Shown: piece after piece, positions 44,289-53,395 of the stretch
Numbering within the stretch: the first letter of the stretch is position 1
How the letters are laid out: each line of letters opens with the position of its first letter
Program-made: the position numbers and the translations under genes
NCBI GenBank assembly: GCA_951812895.1
Contig: OX638333.1
Span: forward strand, 238,366-302,365
Direction: 5' to 3'
Length of the DNA stretch: 64,000 nt
Source: an uncultured Roseovarius sp.
Lineage (GTDB): Bacteria > Pseudomonadota > Alphaproteobacteria > Rhodobacterales > Rhodobacteraceae
The notes under the pieces: model-generated
The model's input: the letters and a program-made list of their open reading frames with translations, nothing else
Databases searched by the model: none
Told to the model about the DNA's origin: nothing

Positions 44289-45077
44289 TTACTGATCGTG
44301 ATGCCGCTGCTTTTCATTCATGTTTTTCAGCGCCGCCTCCCATTGCCGCCCGCGCAGCAGCTTGCGAAAAGCCCGGTCCAGTTCGTCCGCGCCGTTATGC
44401 TCGAACCACTTCCCATGTGCCAGAATGATCCGCCAGGGCCGCCAGCTGATCATCTTTTCAACATCCTCGGCCAGGGCATCCTTGTCGCGATACGCCCGGC
44501 GCAAATCTCTCGGCATCATGCTGTCGCTGTCGTCCCAGCCAAAAATCCAGACCAGCGGGCGCATCCAGGCCGGCAGGTTTTCGGTTTCCAGCGCAATGAT
44601 CAGATCGGTCAGGATCAACGTCCGGCTCTCATTGTGGAAAAAAACAGCCTCGCGATGTGTGGTGCTTCCACGCACGACCATCTGTTCCATCTGACCGACC
44701 CAGGGCGCTTCTGCCTGATCCACCCGCAAGTCGTGATTAATCTTAATGGCCACATCATGCTCAGCAGCACGATCAGCCACCCCCGGTGCGGCCCATGTCT
44801 GTGCCTTGGGAAACGCTTCCTGCCACCCTTCGACAAAGGTGTTTTGCTTGGTGTTCGGGATCACCAGATGTCTCACCTGCCCCAACGCTTCGAGCTCAGC
44901 CTGCAAGGCGTCGGTCAGCCGGGTTGGAGAATGAACCCAAAGCTCTCCGTTTTGCAGCTTCACCACCGTGGCCCGGGTGGGCAATGAGACCCCGGAAGCG
45001 GTAACTGATGGCCCGTCGATGATCCACAAACCCTCGGTCACCGGCTTGAGCGTATCCAGAGGCGCATACCCGGTCAT
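44289..45077 (-). CDS. DUF4336 (metallo-beta-lactamase-like) protein
   Basis: A 262-residue protein of the DUF4336 type. It contains GLWIIDGPSV, the strand ELWVHSPTRLT, LVIPNTKQNTFVEGW and SRTLILTDLI, all in the order of the metallo-beta-lactamase fold, but without the HxHxDH zinc motif. It may therefore not be hydrolytic. Its start overlaps the stop of the membrane cyclophilin as ATGA, so the two are co-translated. Function unknown. Confidence 0.82.
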   Translation of the reverse strand: MTGYAPLDTLKPVTEGLWIIDGPSVTASGVSLPTRATVVKLQNGELWVHSPTRLTDALQAELEALGQVRHLVIPNTKQNTFVEGWQEAFPKAQTWAAPGVADRAAEHDVAIKINHDLRVDQAEAPWVGQMEQMVVRGSTTHREAVFFHNESRTLILTDLIIALETENLPAWMRPLVWIFGWDDSDSMMPRDLRRAYRDKDALAEDVEKMISWRPWRIILAHGKWFEHNGADELDRAFRKLLRGRQWEAALKNMNEKQRHHDQ

Positions 45078-45715
45078 TGCTGAACCGCCACCTTGGTCAT
45101 CACATCAGGCGCAGATGCAACTGCGCCGCCTTGGCCACTGCCACGCTTGATCGCATCAACCACGTCCATTCCTTCGGTAACCTTGCCAACCACAGTGTAC
45201 TGCCCGTTCAGATGCGGCGCGGGTGCAAACATGATAAAAAACTGGCTGTTGGCACTGTCAACGCTTTGCGACCGGGCCATACCAACAACACCGCGTTCAA
45301 AAGATAGGGTTGAAAACTCAGCCCCCAGATCCGGTTGATCCGAACCTCCTCGGCCGGCCCAGCTGACATCGCCATCGGATTTGCCGTATTCGACATCCCC
45401 CGACTGGGCCATGAAACCCTCAATCACCCGATGAAAGACCACGTTGTCATAGGCACCGCTTTCCGCCAGCGCTACCATACGTTCGGTATGGTTGGGTGCC
45501 GCGACTTCGTTGAGATCGATGCGAATAGTTCCGTTCGCCTCTCCCGTCACTTCTATCACCAGGTAAGGCCCGGGCTGATCCACAATTTCTGTCGCTGCCG
45601 TAGCATCTGCCGTGCCTTCTGGTTCAGGCATCGGCCGCGTATACAGATAGAATGCAATCAGCGCCCCCAGCCCGGCCAGAAGCAGCCCGGTAAACAGCAG
45701 GCGCTCACGCCGCAT
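45074..45715 (-). CDS. Membrane-anchored cyclophilin-type peptidyl-prolyl isomerase
   Basis: A 213-residue PPIase of the short bacterial cyclophilin group. One N-terminal membrane helix (about residues 8-25) anchors it, most likely facing the periplasm. The catalytic domain has VVFHRVIEGFMAQSGD with the active-site Arg and Phe, then GMARSQSVDSANSQFFIMFAP. I start at 45715 (MRRERLL). It overlaps the end of the first cyclophilin by 11 bp. It is the paralogue of that gene. Confidence 0.9.
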   Translation of the reverse strand: MRRERLLFTGLLLAGLGALIAFYLYTRPMPEPEGTADATAATEIVDQPGPYLVIEVTGEANGTIRIDLNEVAAPNHTERMVALAESGAYDNVVFHRVIEGFMAQSGDVEYGKSDGDVSWAGRGGSDQPDLGAEFSTLSFERGVVGMARSQSVDSANSQFFIMFAPAPHLNGQYTVVGKVTEGMDVVDAIKRGSGQGGAVASAPDVMTKVAVQQ

Positions 45716-46214
45716 CGGCAGCAACCTTCATGCTGATCATCCGATCAGGGTTCATCGGCGGCTCGCCCCGCATGATCGCATCAACATGCTCCATGCCCTG
45801 GGTCACACGGCCATAGACAGTGTATTGCCGGTTCAGGAAATGGTTGTCCGAGAAGTTGATGAAAAACTGGCTGTTGGCGCTGTCCGGGCTCTGGCTGCGC
45901 GCGGCGCCAATGGTGCCGCGATCATGTGGCACACCGCTGAATTCGGCCTTGAGGTTGGGCAGATCGCTGCCACCAGTGCCAGCCATGCGCAGATTGAAAT
46001 CCTGCTCCATATTGCCGTTCTTCACGTCACCCGTCTGCGCCATGAAACCATCGATCACCCGGTGAAAGGCCACATTGTCATAAGCACCCGAACGTGCCAG
46101 CTCTTTCATCCGGTCGCAATGGCCCGGAGCCACGTCAGGCAGCAGTTCGATCGTGACAGTGCCATCTTTGAGTTCGATCAGAATGGTGTTCTCGGGATCT
46201 TTGATTTCGGCCAT
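45705..46214 (-). CDS. Cytoplasmic cyclophilin-type peptidyl-prolyl isomerase
   Basis: A 169-residue soluble cyclophilin that isomerises Xaa-Pro bonds. Active-site motifs are VAFHRVIDGFMAQTGDV and AARSQSPDSANSQFFINF. The ATG at 46214 follows AGGAGAGCCCG. The longer frame to 46394 includes a palindromic repeat and is rejected. It is the first gene of a three-gene operon with the membrane cyclophilin and DUF4336. Confidence 0.93.
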   Translation of the reverse strand: MAEIKDPENTILIELKDGTVTIELLPDVAPGHCDRMKELARSGAYDNVAFHRVIDGFMAQTGDVKNGNMEQDFNLRMAGTGGSDLPNLKAEFSGVPHDRGTIGAARSQSPDSANSQFFINFSDNHFLNRQYTVYGRVTQGMEHVDAIMRGEPPMNPDRMISMKVAADAA

Positions 46215-46570
46215 CGGGCTCTCCTGTTTATCGTGTTGAAAGATACCTAGGACCAATCCACAAGAATGCCAAGCCGCGAAGGGAGAAATGGCGTCAAATC
46301 CGCCACCACACGTAGGCCGGGGTTTCACCCCGGCAACTTCTGAAAGGTGGAAATGGCGAGGTGAAGGCGGGACTAAGCCGACCTTGACGTACATGCCGTG
46401 AATTGGTGAAGACGGTCCAGAGCAGCCGTTCGTTGACAGCGTCTACGCAGCAGTACCGCTCCCCGAAGCCGAACGGCGGATATCGACAAGCCGACATTCT
46501 TCTGATTGAAAGTCCGCCACGGTGACAGCCGCGATCACCTCGTCGAATGCGGCTCTCCTGAGTTATCCAT
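46215..46570. other. Intergenic region with an 8-bp stem-loop repeat-like element
   Basis: No gene is visible. A perfect stem GCCGGGGT-TTC-ACCCCGGC lies at 46316-46334, preceded by CGTAG. Such GC stems are common between genes in roseobacters from memory. A minus-strand 106-codon frame (46294-46614) has no start site or family support. Confidence 0.5.
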
Positions 46571-47056
46571 CTACTCTCTAACGGTACGAAAGAAAATCTC
46601 ACCCTGACATACATCGTTCGCGCTGTCTGAACTCAAATATACCATTATGGTCTGATCGTTTCCGATATCCGAGCGCGGAATTATAACCGAAACGTTCTCT
46701 GTAGAGGGGTTTCCGCCTGCGGTACCTCGATAATCGCCCGCATGGACAAACATGTGGGCATTGGGACACCCTTTGGTCAGCCAAACCAAAAGCTGCCTTC
46801 CTTCGGCGGCTCGAAGATCAAGGCGAATGGACGCTTTTGCAGGCAGAAAGCCGTCGCCCTGAATACCACAGCTGTTCCATGGCGCAGAGCCGCCAATATC
46901 GACGTCGAAAGCTTTTCCATCCTCCTGAGAAAGATCATATGCCCGTTCGGATACGGTGCTATACGCCTCGCCGCTTGTGGGATTAGGGCAGGCATAGACC
47001 GTGGAGCCGAGCATGAGTGCTGCACCCGACGCGAGCGTGAAAATTATTCTTTTCAT
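46571..47056 (-). CDS. Small secreted protein, unknown
   Basis: A 161-residue exported protein with a signal peptide (MKRIIFTLASGAALMLGSTVYA). It has conserved Cys residues (positions around 23, 63, 99 and 152), WNSCGIQGDGFLPAKASIRL and the C-terminal CQGEIFFRTVRE, suggesting a beta-sandwich with disulfides. I start at 47056, with GGAACAAATC upstream. No family was recognised. It is alone. Confidence 0.6.
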   Translation of the reverse strand: MKRIIFTLASGAALMLGSTVYACPNPTSGEAYSTVSERAYDLSQEDGKAFDVDIGGSAPWNSCGIQGDGFLPAKASIRLDLRAAEGRQLLVWLTKGCPNAHMFVHAGDYRGTAGGNPSTENVSVIIPRSDIGNDQTIMVYLSSDSANDVCQGEIFFRTVRE

Positions 47057-47749
47057 GAGATTTGTTCCGATCAACAAGTTGGAGCAACAGGGTAGAGCCG
47101 TGGCCCGAACATTACCTAGCAATTTCTGTAAAATGGACCGGAAATCGATTATTGCTTCCTCCATACCGTCAATTACTCCCGTTTTAGCTGTGCTGTGGCG
47201 TTCGTAAGTCCGTTTTCACCACTGTCTGATTCGTCATTCAGATATCGGGGAAGCTGAAACTACTCTTAGAGTCTGATAACGGCAGGCTTTTTTGTCGGCC
47301 GCATCGAACCTGATGGCAGGCGGTATCAAATTGACTAGCCGGGCTTCGGACAGACCCAGCTACGCCGAAGTTTTTCGCCAACGCCTGGGACGCCTTCGAT
47401 TTTGATGACTGATGAACCCCGCGGCCTGGGCGCGGGGACCCGCAAGCGTTGTGGATCGCACGTCGACAGGTGTGTGACAACCGAAATTCCATGGCCCGAT
47501 CCGATATGAGTGATTGCAAAGTCATTGGCTTTGCAAATCGTGCCCACTCACCTCGCATTTTGTTAGTTCAAACGCTGTACTGCATCCGCTACTTGGTTCA
47601 CTTCCAGCACCCCCAGTACAGCCAGCAGTCTATCCAAACGCCCCGACCTCCCAGCTCAACAAACACCCTAAAACCCGCTATCGCTTGACGCCCCCACCGC
47701 TTCACGCCAAGAGAGGCGCGGAAATTTCGCGTATTTTCGGAGGTGACGT
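47057..47749. other. 693-bp region without a recognised gene
   Basis: No frame has family support. There is a 7-bp GC hairpin CCCCGCG/CGCGGGG (47417-47437) and a T-run after GCAGGC (47284-47295) that could be a weak plus-strand terminator remnant. The final part should hold the pgk promoter. GGAGGTGACGT directly precedes the pgk ATG. The minus-strand frames look like decayed DNA. Confidence 0.5.
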
Positions 47750-48934
47750 ATGGGCTGGAACACTCTTGATGACATGGAACTGGCTGGAAAGACTGTCCTG
47801 ACCCGTGTGGATATCAACGTCCCCGTCGAAAACGGCCACGTCACCGATGCCACACGAATCGAACGCATCGTGCCCACCCTGAACGACATCTTGTCCCGTG
47901 GTGGCAAACCCATGCTGCTGGCGCATTTCGGACGCCCCAAGGGCAAGGTGGTGGATGAGATGTCTCTGCGCCAGATCGTACCAGCGCTTGAGGCCGCCCT
48001 GGGCCGTTCCGTCTTACTGATCGAGACTCTCGAAGGGGCCGAGGCCCTGACCGAAGAGGCCCGCGCCGCCGATGTTTTGTTGTTGGAGAACATCCGCTTT
48101 CACCCCGGGGAAGAGGCCAATGATGATGCGTTCGCAACCCGCCTCTCCGGTCTGGGTGATATTTACTGCAACGATGCCTTTTCAGCTGCCCACCGGGCAC
48201 ATGCCTCGACAGAGGCGCTGGCCCACCACCTGCCCGCCTGTGCCGGTCGTCTGATGCAGGCTGAGCTTGAGGCGCTTGAGGCCGCTCTTGGTACACCCCA
48301 ACGACCCGTTTTGGCGGTCGTGGGCGGGGCAAAAGTCTCGACCAAACTTGACCTGCTTGGCAATCTGGTGGGCCGCGTTGACCGGCTGGTGATCGGTGGC
48401 GGCATGGCCAACACGTTCCTTGCGGCGCAAGGCTTGAACGTAGGTAAATCGCTTTGTGAACATGATATGGCCGACACCGCGCGTGAAATCATGGCCAAGG
48501 CCGGCGCAGCAGGGTGCGAGCTGATCCTGCCTGCCGATGTGGTGGTGTCCAAGGAATTCGCTGCAGGGGCCGAAAACGAAACCGTTCCCGCCCATGCCTG
48601 CCCCGAGGATGCAATGATCCTGGATGCAGGCCCTGCCAGCATCAGCCGCATCACGGCTGCTTTTGACAGCGCTAAAACGCTGATCTGGAACGGCCCGCTT
48701 GGCGCGTTTGAAATCGAACCGTTCGACACTGCAACCAACGCCGCCGCTGCCCACGCTGCAGCGCTCAGCCGCGCAGGCAGCCTGATATCAGTGGCTGGCG
48801 GAGGCGATACTGTTGCGGCCCTCAATCAGGCCGGTGCAGCACAGGATTTCACCTACATCTCCACTGCCGGTGGCGCCTTTCTGGAATGGATGGAGGGCAA
48901 AACCCTGCCAGGGGTTGCAGCGCTCGGAGGTTAA
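47750..48934 (+). CDS. pgk: Phosphoglycerate kinase
   Basis: Pgk makes ATP from 1,3-bisphosphoglycerate in glycolysis and runs in reverse in gluconeogenesis. The 394-residue length is normal. Motifs: [22 protein letters not shown] (substrate Arg), [49 protein letters not shown] and [11 protein letters not shown] (nucleotide loop). The start is secure from GGAGGTGACGT. Other glycolytic genes are not next to it. Confidence 0.97.
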   Translation: MGWNTLDDMELAGKTVLTRVDINVPVENGHVTDATRIERIVPTLNDILSRGGKPMLLAHFGRPKGKVVDEMSLRQIVPALEAALGRSVLLIETLEGAEALTEEARAADVLLLENIRFHPGEEANDDAFATRLSGLGDIYCNDAFSAAHRAHASTEALAHHLPACAGRLMQAELEALEAALGTPQRPVLAVVGGAKVSTKLDLLGNLVGRVDRLVIGGGMANTFLAAQGLNVGKSLCEHDMADTAREIMAKAGAAGCELILPADVVVSKEFAAGAENETVPAHACPEDAMILDAGPASISRITAAFDSAKTLIWNGPLGAFEIEPFDTATNAAAAHAAALSRAGSLISVAGGGDTVAALNQAGAAQDFTYISTAGGAFLEWMEGKTLPGVAALGG

Positions 48935-48940
48935 CCGTCC

Positions 48941-50179
48941 TCAATCGTTTGCCATGTGAACAGATATTGTCTTTGGAAGAACCTCGCTAAATCCGGCCGC
49001 TCTGGCCTGTGCTTCCAATATGTCCCTGTCCAGGCTGTTGACCTGTCCATCTCCGTTGTAATCCCCCGGATTGGCGTCCGCAGCATCACCATATTGGTGC
49101 CTGCTGTTTGGAACGCTGTGTGGCAGAGAATCGTTATGCACCGGATTGCGATAACCGCTGAGGATTGTCACCGGCAGGTTCCCGACACCCACGCGAACCG
49201 CTTCCAGCTGGCTGAACAAGGCCGGGGTCAAAACGGCCCAAGAATAGTTCCCTGAATTCAACTCGGCGAATGAAAAATGTGCCGATGATGCCGATTGCGT
49301 AAAATCGGTAGCGGGCGGAACCGGGCGGCTGCCGGTAACATATTCATCTCGCAGACGATCCAATTCAGTAATCGCCGACACCCGCGCCTCTGCCTGTCGC
49401 AATCGGGCCAGTTCTGCGGCAAAGCGCGCGGGATCTTCGACCCTGCCGTTTCCGAAATTATAAGCCGTCAGGGTAAACGTCGAGGCTTGGCGCTCTTTTT
49501 GCAAAAACGCGTCATGCGCTGCCCGGATGCCAGCCACACCCTGCCCCCCGGATGAGGTCGTCTCAAATTCGGTACGGCGGTCCCGCACAGCCGTCTCTGC
49601 CGTGCTCAGTTCACCCAGCACCCGATTGGCATTGTCCCAAACCACCTGCGTACCGCGGGTCTTCTGCGCCTCTGCCCTATTGAATGCAGGCAAAAGCTCG
49701 TTGTTATAGGCCGCTGCAAATTCGTTAAAAGACGGCAGGCACCGATAATAGGTCAGGTTATTCGATGAATTGTAATCATCAGCCAGCCGGACCATTTCTT
49801 TCGTGTCAACTGAACTGGCGTTTCTGGTCCTCCCCCAATCCTCTAGTTTGCGGAGTTTCGGTACAAGAACCGAACGGATTTTGTTGGTCTGTGACCGGTT
49901 ATGCGCATCTTGGCCTGCGGTACACCGCGGTGCCAGCACCTCGGCATCCTTATCAAAAAAATAGCGAAGTTGGCCCGCCGCCTGCTGTGCATTGATTTCG
50001 AAAACCAGGCTGGTCAATCCATCGCCGTCAGGGTCACTCGTTGCAAGCCCCTGCTCGAGAAACACAGGGGCCGCATCAAATGCAGCGTCTGCATCACCAT
50101 AGTCCCGCTTATACTGTGCTTCAATTTCCGCTTTTCGGTCAGCTTGCTCCGACAGGAAATCCTTTTCATTGTACCACAT
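48941..50179 (-). CDS. M15-type (Peptidase_M15_3-like) protein with long coiled N-terminal region
   Basis: A 412-residue protein without signal peptide. The C-terminal domain (about 335-412) is like D-Ala-D-Ala/L,D-carboxypeptidases of M15: SGYRNPVHND, then SRHQYGDAAD with the metal ligands His361 and Asp368, and terminal His408. Uniquely a dockerin-like calcium loop (YNGDGQVNSLDRDIL) is inserted between the ligands. A second DPDGDG loop lies near residue 50. The N-terminal 300 residues are mostly helical. The ATG at 50179 follows AGAGAGG. An earlier TTG (50224) is less likely. It might be a secreted or injected murein peptidase. Confidence 0.7.
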   Translation of the reverse strand: MWYNEKDFLSEQADRKAEIEAQYKRDYGDADAAFDAAPVFLEQGLATSDPDGDGLTSLVFEINAQQAAGQLRYFFDKDAEVLAPRCTAGQDAHNRSQTNKIRSVLVPKLRKLEDWGRTRNASSVDTKEMVRLADDYNSSNNLTYYRCLPSFNEFAAAYNNELLPAFNRAEAQKTRGTQVVWDNANRVLGELSTAETAVRDRRTEFETTSSGGQGVAGIRAAHDAFLQKERQASTFTLTAYNFGNGRVEDPARFAAELARLRQAEARVSAITELDRLRDEYVTGSRPVPPATDFTQSASSAHFSFAELNSGNYSWAVLTPALFSQLEAVRVGVGNLPVTILSGYRNPVHNDSLPHSVPNSRHQYGDAADANPGDYNGDGQVNSLDRDILEAQARAAGFSEVLPKTISVHMAND

Positions 50180-50382
50180 TGCAAAAAACCTCTCTGAATT
50201 GTTGTCGTTTTGTTGGTTGGCCAACGCTTCTCTTCTTTATTGTGACGTCGGCTTATAATCTCTGTAGATTTGCAAATTACACGCACTGATTGCAACGACG
50301 AAGATGGCGCTTAAGGGGCTTACCTAGGTAATCTTCAAGCTTTTCATTGCCCAACTTACGTGGCTTCCGTAACAGGATAGAG

Positions 50383-50991
50383 ATGAATGATGCCCTCCCT
50401 TCCTTTCTGCTCGCGGCCTTTGCCCTCACCGGCAGTCCGGGGCCCAACACGCTGAGCGTGGCCGCAGTGGGCGCCTCATTCGGTCGCATGCGCGGGCTAA
50501 AATACATGGCGGGGCTCAATGCCGGAGTCTTTGCTGTCATTGCGCTTGTCGGCACCGGCATCTCTGGCGCTGTGATGGCCCTTCCCGGCATCGCCCCGGT
50601 TGTCAGCATTGCAGCTGCACTATATTTCCTCTACCTCGCCTTCCGTATCGCAACGGCACCGCCGCTGTCAGACACGTCGGCCATAGAACTTGATACAGCT
50701 CCCCGCTGGTACGAGGGCTTTGCCCTTTCACTTGCCAACCCCAAAGCTTATGCCGCAATGGCGGCCCTGTTCTCAGGGCATACGCTGATCAATGGTAACA
50801 ACGTTGCAGATGCTTTGTGGAAAACCGGCATTCTGATCCTGGTGATCTGCATCGTTAATTTTGCCTGGCTTTCGATCGGCGCAGGCCTGTCCCGTCTGCT
50901 GCAAAACCCGCGCACTTCCCGGATCGTGAACATCTGTTTTGCAGCTCTTTTGCTTCTCTCGGTCGCCGCAGTCGCGCTAAAGGGGTTCTGA
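50383..50991 (+). CDS. LysE-family amino-acid exporter
   Basis: A 202-residue membrane exporter with about six hydrophobic segments. The signature is ALTGSPGPNTLSVAAVGASFG, and the second hallmark is SLANPKAYAAMAALFSG. It probably exports an amino acid or derivative. The specificity is unknown. The ATG at 50383 is preceded by AGGATAG. Confidence 0.88.
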   Translation: MNDALPSFLLAAFALTGSPGPNTLSVAAVGASFGRMRGLKYMAGLNAGVFAVIALVGTGISGAVMALPGIAPVVSIAAALYFLYLAFRIATAPPLSDTSAIELDTAPRWYEGFALSLANPKAYAAMAALFSGHTLINGNNVADALWKTGILILVICIVNFAWLSIGAGLSRLLQNPRTSRIVNICFAALLLLSVAAVALKGF

Positions 50992-51069
50992 ACCGGTTGT
51001 GTTAACTCTGATATGTTGATCTGTTTGGCGTCATAGACTGGCTGGCACGACAACACGGAGACAACCAAA

Positions 51070-51513
51070 ATGACGACCAGAACAGCAACCTGCAGATGTG
51101 GCCAGTTTCGCGCGACTTGTGCGGGAGAGCCTGTACGGATCTCCATGTGCCATTGCCTCGAATGCCAAAAACGCTCCGGTAGCGTGTTTGCAACTCAGGC
51201 ACGGTGGCCTGAGCGCGATGTGACTCTTTCCGGACAGTCAAAAACTTGGGAACGCATCGCCGATAGCGGCCACAAAGCCTCCTATCAGTTTTGCCCTGAA
51301 TGCGGATCAACGCTCGCCTATGTGATCGAGGGATGGCCGGGGGTGATCGCCATCCCTGTTGGCGCATTTGCAGATCCGGAATTTCCGATACCCCGGTTCT
51401 CTGTCTACGAGCACAGAAAACATGCATGGGTGGAAGTTCCCGGTGAAGGCATTGAGCATTCGTCAGCCCCCGGCATCACATATCCAATGAGTAAGTTACC
51501 AAAAGACGATTGA
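51070..51513 (+). CDS. GFA (glutathione-dependent formaldehyde-activating, CENP-V-like) protein
   Basis: A 147-residue zinc-binding protein. The GFA cysteines are CRCGQF (near residue 10), CHCLECQKRSGS (near 30) and FCPECGSTL (near 80). Members aid the reaction of formaldehyde with glutathione, though many have unknown roles. Preceded by CGGAGACAACCAAA. Methyl-group metabolism from DMSP could give formaldehyde, but no direct link is visible. Confidence 0.9.
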   Translation: MTTRTATCRCGQFRATCAGEPVRISMCHCLECQKRSGSVFATQARWPERDVTLSGQSKTWERIADSGHKASYQFCPECGSTLAYVIEGWPGVIAIPVGAFADPEFPIPRFSVYEHRKHAWVEVPGEGIEHSSAPGITYPMSKLPKDD

Positions 51514-51811
51514 TTATCTGTGGCTGGTTTACACCGAAAGGGTTGGCAATTATCTAAAGCGGTTTTCGTTTTACCTGAATCAGGTTTGGCGAAAAACGTC
51601 CCGCCAACGCATTGATGTTGCTGCGTTTCCCAAAGACGTGCAACTTGCCTAATGCCGTTCGAGAAGCCCCTTGCGCGGAATCTACACCAAAGAGCGCCTA
51701 GCGGGTGCTGTACTCATTACGGAAGTGAGCAGAGGTGTAGCTTTCTCGGGTAGCGTTCCAGAACACAAAAGACCTTTTCACCTCTTGCTCACAAGCCAGA
51801 CCAGAACAACC
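51514..51811. other. Intergenic region with a long inverted repeat
   Basis: Between convergent genes an inverted repeat GTGAGCAGAGGTG (51725-51737) and CACCTCTTGCTCAC (51779-51792) matches over 13 bp with one bulge and encloses 41 nt. It could be a terminator for the murA-like gene. No ORF is supported. Confidence 0.45.
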
Positions 51812-53122
51812 TCATCCTCGGGCAGGTATCCGGGTGATGCGGGCACCAAGCGCGTTCAATCGTTCGTCAATACGCTCATAGCCCCGTTCTATCTGCTGCG
51901 CGTTATTGATGACAGATGTCCCATCAGCCCCCATCGCCGCAATCAGCATCGCCATCCCCGCCCGGATATCCGGGCTTTCCAGCCGCGATGCGTGCAGCTT
52001 GGCAGGGCCGGAAATCACCGCGCGATGCGGGTCGCACAACACGATCCGCGCCCCCATCGCGATCAGCTTGTCCACAAAGAACATCCGCGATTCATACATT
52101 TTTTCGAACATCAGAACCATGCCATCGCACTGTGTCGCCGTCACGATCGCTATCGACATCGTATCGGCAGGAAAGGCGGGCCAGGGCTGGTCTTCGATCT
52201 TGGGAACATGGCCTCCGAAATCGGGCACCACCCTCTTTTCCTGACCCCGTGGCACGATCAGATCATCACCTTCGATCACGCAGCGGACCCCAAGTTTATC
52301 GAACCCCATCAGGGTAGAGCGCAGATGCTCAACCCCGGCATTCTTTATCCGCAACTCGGAATCGGTGACCGCGGCCAACCCGATAAAAGACCCCACCTCG
52401 ATATAGTCTGTCCCAATCCTGTGTTCCGCTGATTTAAAGGCGCGCCCGCCGTGGATGGTCATACAGTTGGTGCCAATACCTTCGATCTCGGCCCCCATCG
52501 CGATCAGAAAACGGGCCAAATCCTGCACATGCGGCTCCGACGCGCAGTTTCGCAATGTTGTTGTACCTTCGGCAGCCACAGCGGCACTCAGCGCGTTTTC
52601 CGTGGCCGTGACTGAAGGCTCGTCCATGAACACATCCGCCCCGACCAGCTTGGTGCACCGGAACGAATACGCGCCATCCACCGAAATATCCGCGCCCAAT
52701 TGCTGCAGCGCCAGAAAGTGCGTATCCAGTCTGCGCCGCCCAATCACATCCCCGCCCGGCGGCGGCAGATCCACCTTGCCACACCGCGCCAGCATCGGCC
52801 CGGCCAACAAAATAGATGCGCGAATCCGTCCGCACAGATCGGGATCAAGATCCGCCGCCCGCACCTCTTTGGCATGAATTCGCAGCTCATTGGGACCTGT
52901 CCACTCAGTCTCTGCACCGACAGAGCCGATCAGCTCCACCAATGCCTCGACATCCCGAATGCGCGGCACATTTGTCAACGTGACGGGGTGTTCATTCAAA
53001 AGCGCCGCGGCAATAATCGGAAGGGCGGCATTCTTGTTGCCCGAGGGCTCAATGCTCCCCGACAGCTGATGCCCGCCTTCCACAATATATTCGATACGTT
53101 CACGTGCTATCGGCGCTGCCAT
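51812..53122 (-). CDS. murA: MurA-family enolpyruvyl transferase with Asp at the catalytic Cys position
   Basis: MurA transfers enolpyruvate to UDP-GlcNAc at the start of peptidoglycan synthesis. The 436-residue EPT-fold protein has LSGSIEPSGNKNAALPI, GRIRASILLAGPMLARCG and PPGGDVIGRRRLDTH. In E. coli the last is PGGCTIGARPVD, so Asp125 replaces the Cys that fosfomycin alkylates. That change gives natural fosfomycin resistance in mycobacteria and Chlamydia. The family is clear, but it may be the sole MurA or a paralogue; the rest of the genome is not seen. Confidence 0.88.
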   Translation of the reverse strand: MAAPIARERIEYIVEGGHQLSGSIEPSGNKNAALPIIAAALLNEHPVTLTNVPRIRDVEALVELIGSVGAETEWTGPNELRIHAKEVRAADLDPDLCGRIRASILLAGPMLARCGKVDLPPPGGDVIGRRRLDTHFLALQQLGADISVDGAYSFRCTKLVGADVFMDEPSVTATENALSAAVAAEGTTTLRNCASEPHVQDLARFLIAMGAEIEGIGTNCMTIHGGRAFKSAEHRIGTDYIEVGSFIGLAAVTDSELRIKNAGVEHLRSTLMGFDKLGVRCVIEGDDLIVPRGQEKRVVPDFGGHVPKIEDQPWPAFPADTMSIAIVTATQCDGMVLMFEKMYESRMFFVDKLIAMGARIVLCDPHRAVISGPAKLHASRLESPDIRAGMAMLIAAMGADGTSVINNAQQIERGYERIDERLNALGARITRIPARG

Positions 53123-53395
53123 GCTCTTTTGTCTTTCCTGATCAGGTCCGTTTCTGCCACGCGCGATCGCACGTTGCCCGGACTCTATTCTTATTTGTTT
53201 CCACTGTGCATCACTTGCATTGTACGCTTTGTTTCGTCAATGCTTTGCCCTCAACACTTGATAAGCAGACAGGTGTTCACGCGGTTCATGGCACGCCTTC
53301 TACCAGACTCGACAGTAAAAGATCCGAAGCAATTACAAGTGTTTGCAACCTGAACCGAATTTCAAAAAATCAAACTCAAACAGGCAGACCGCCGG

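Noticed and set aside
46294-46614. Minus-strand ORF of 106 codons
   Set aside because: No ribosome site, no family, and it contains a GC palindrome typical of intergenic DNA.
47238-47558. Minus-strand ORFs in the gap before pgk
   Set aside because: No recognised domain or ribosome site; possible gene remnant but unsupported.
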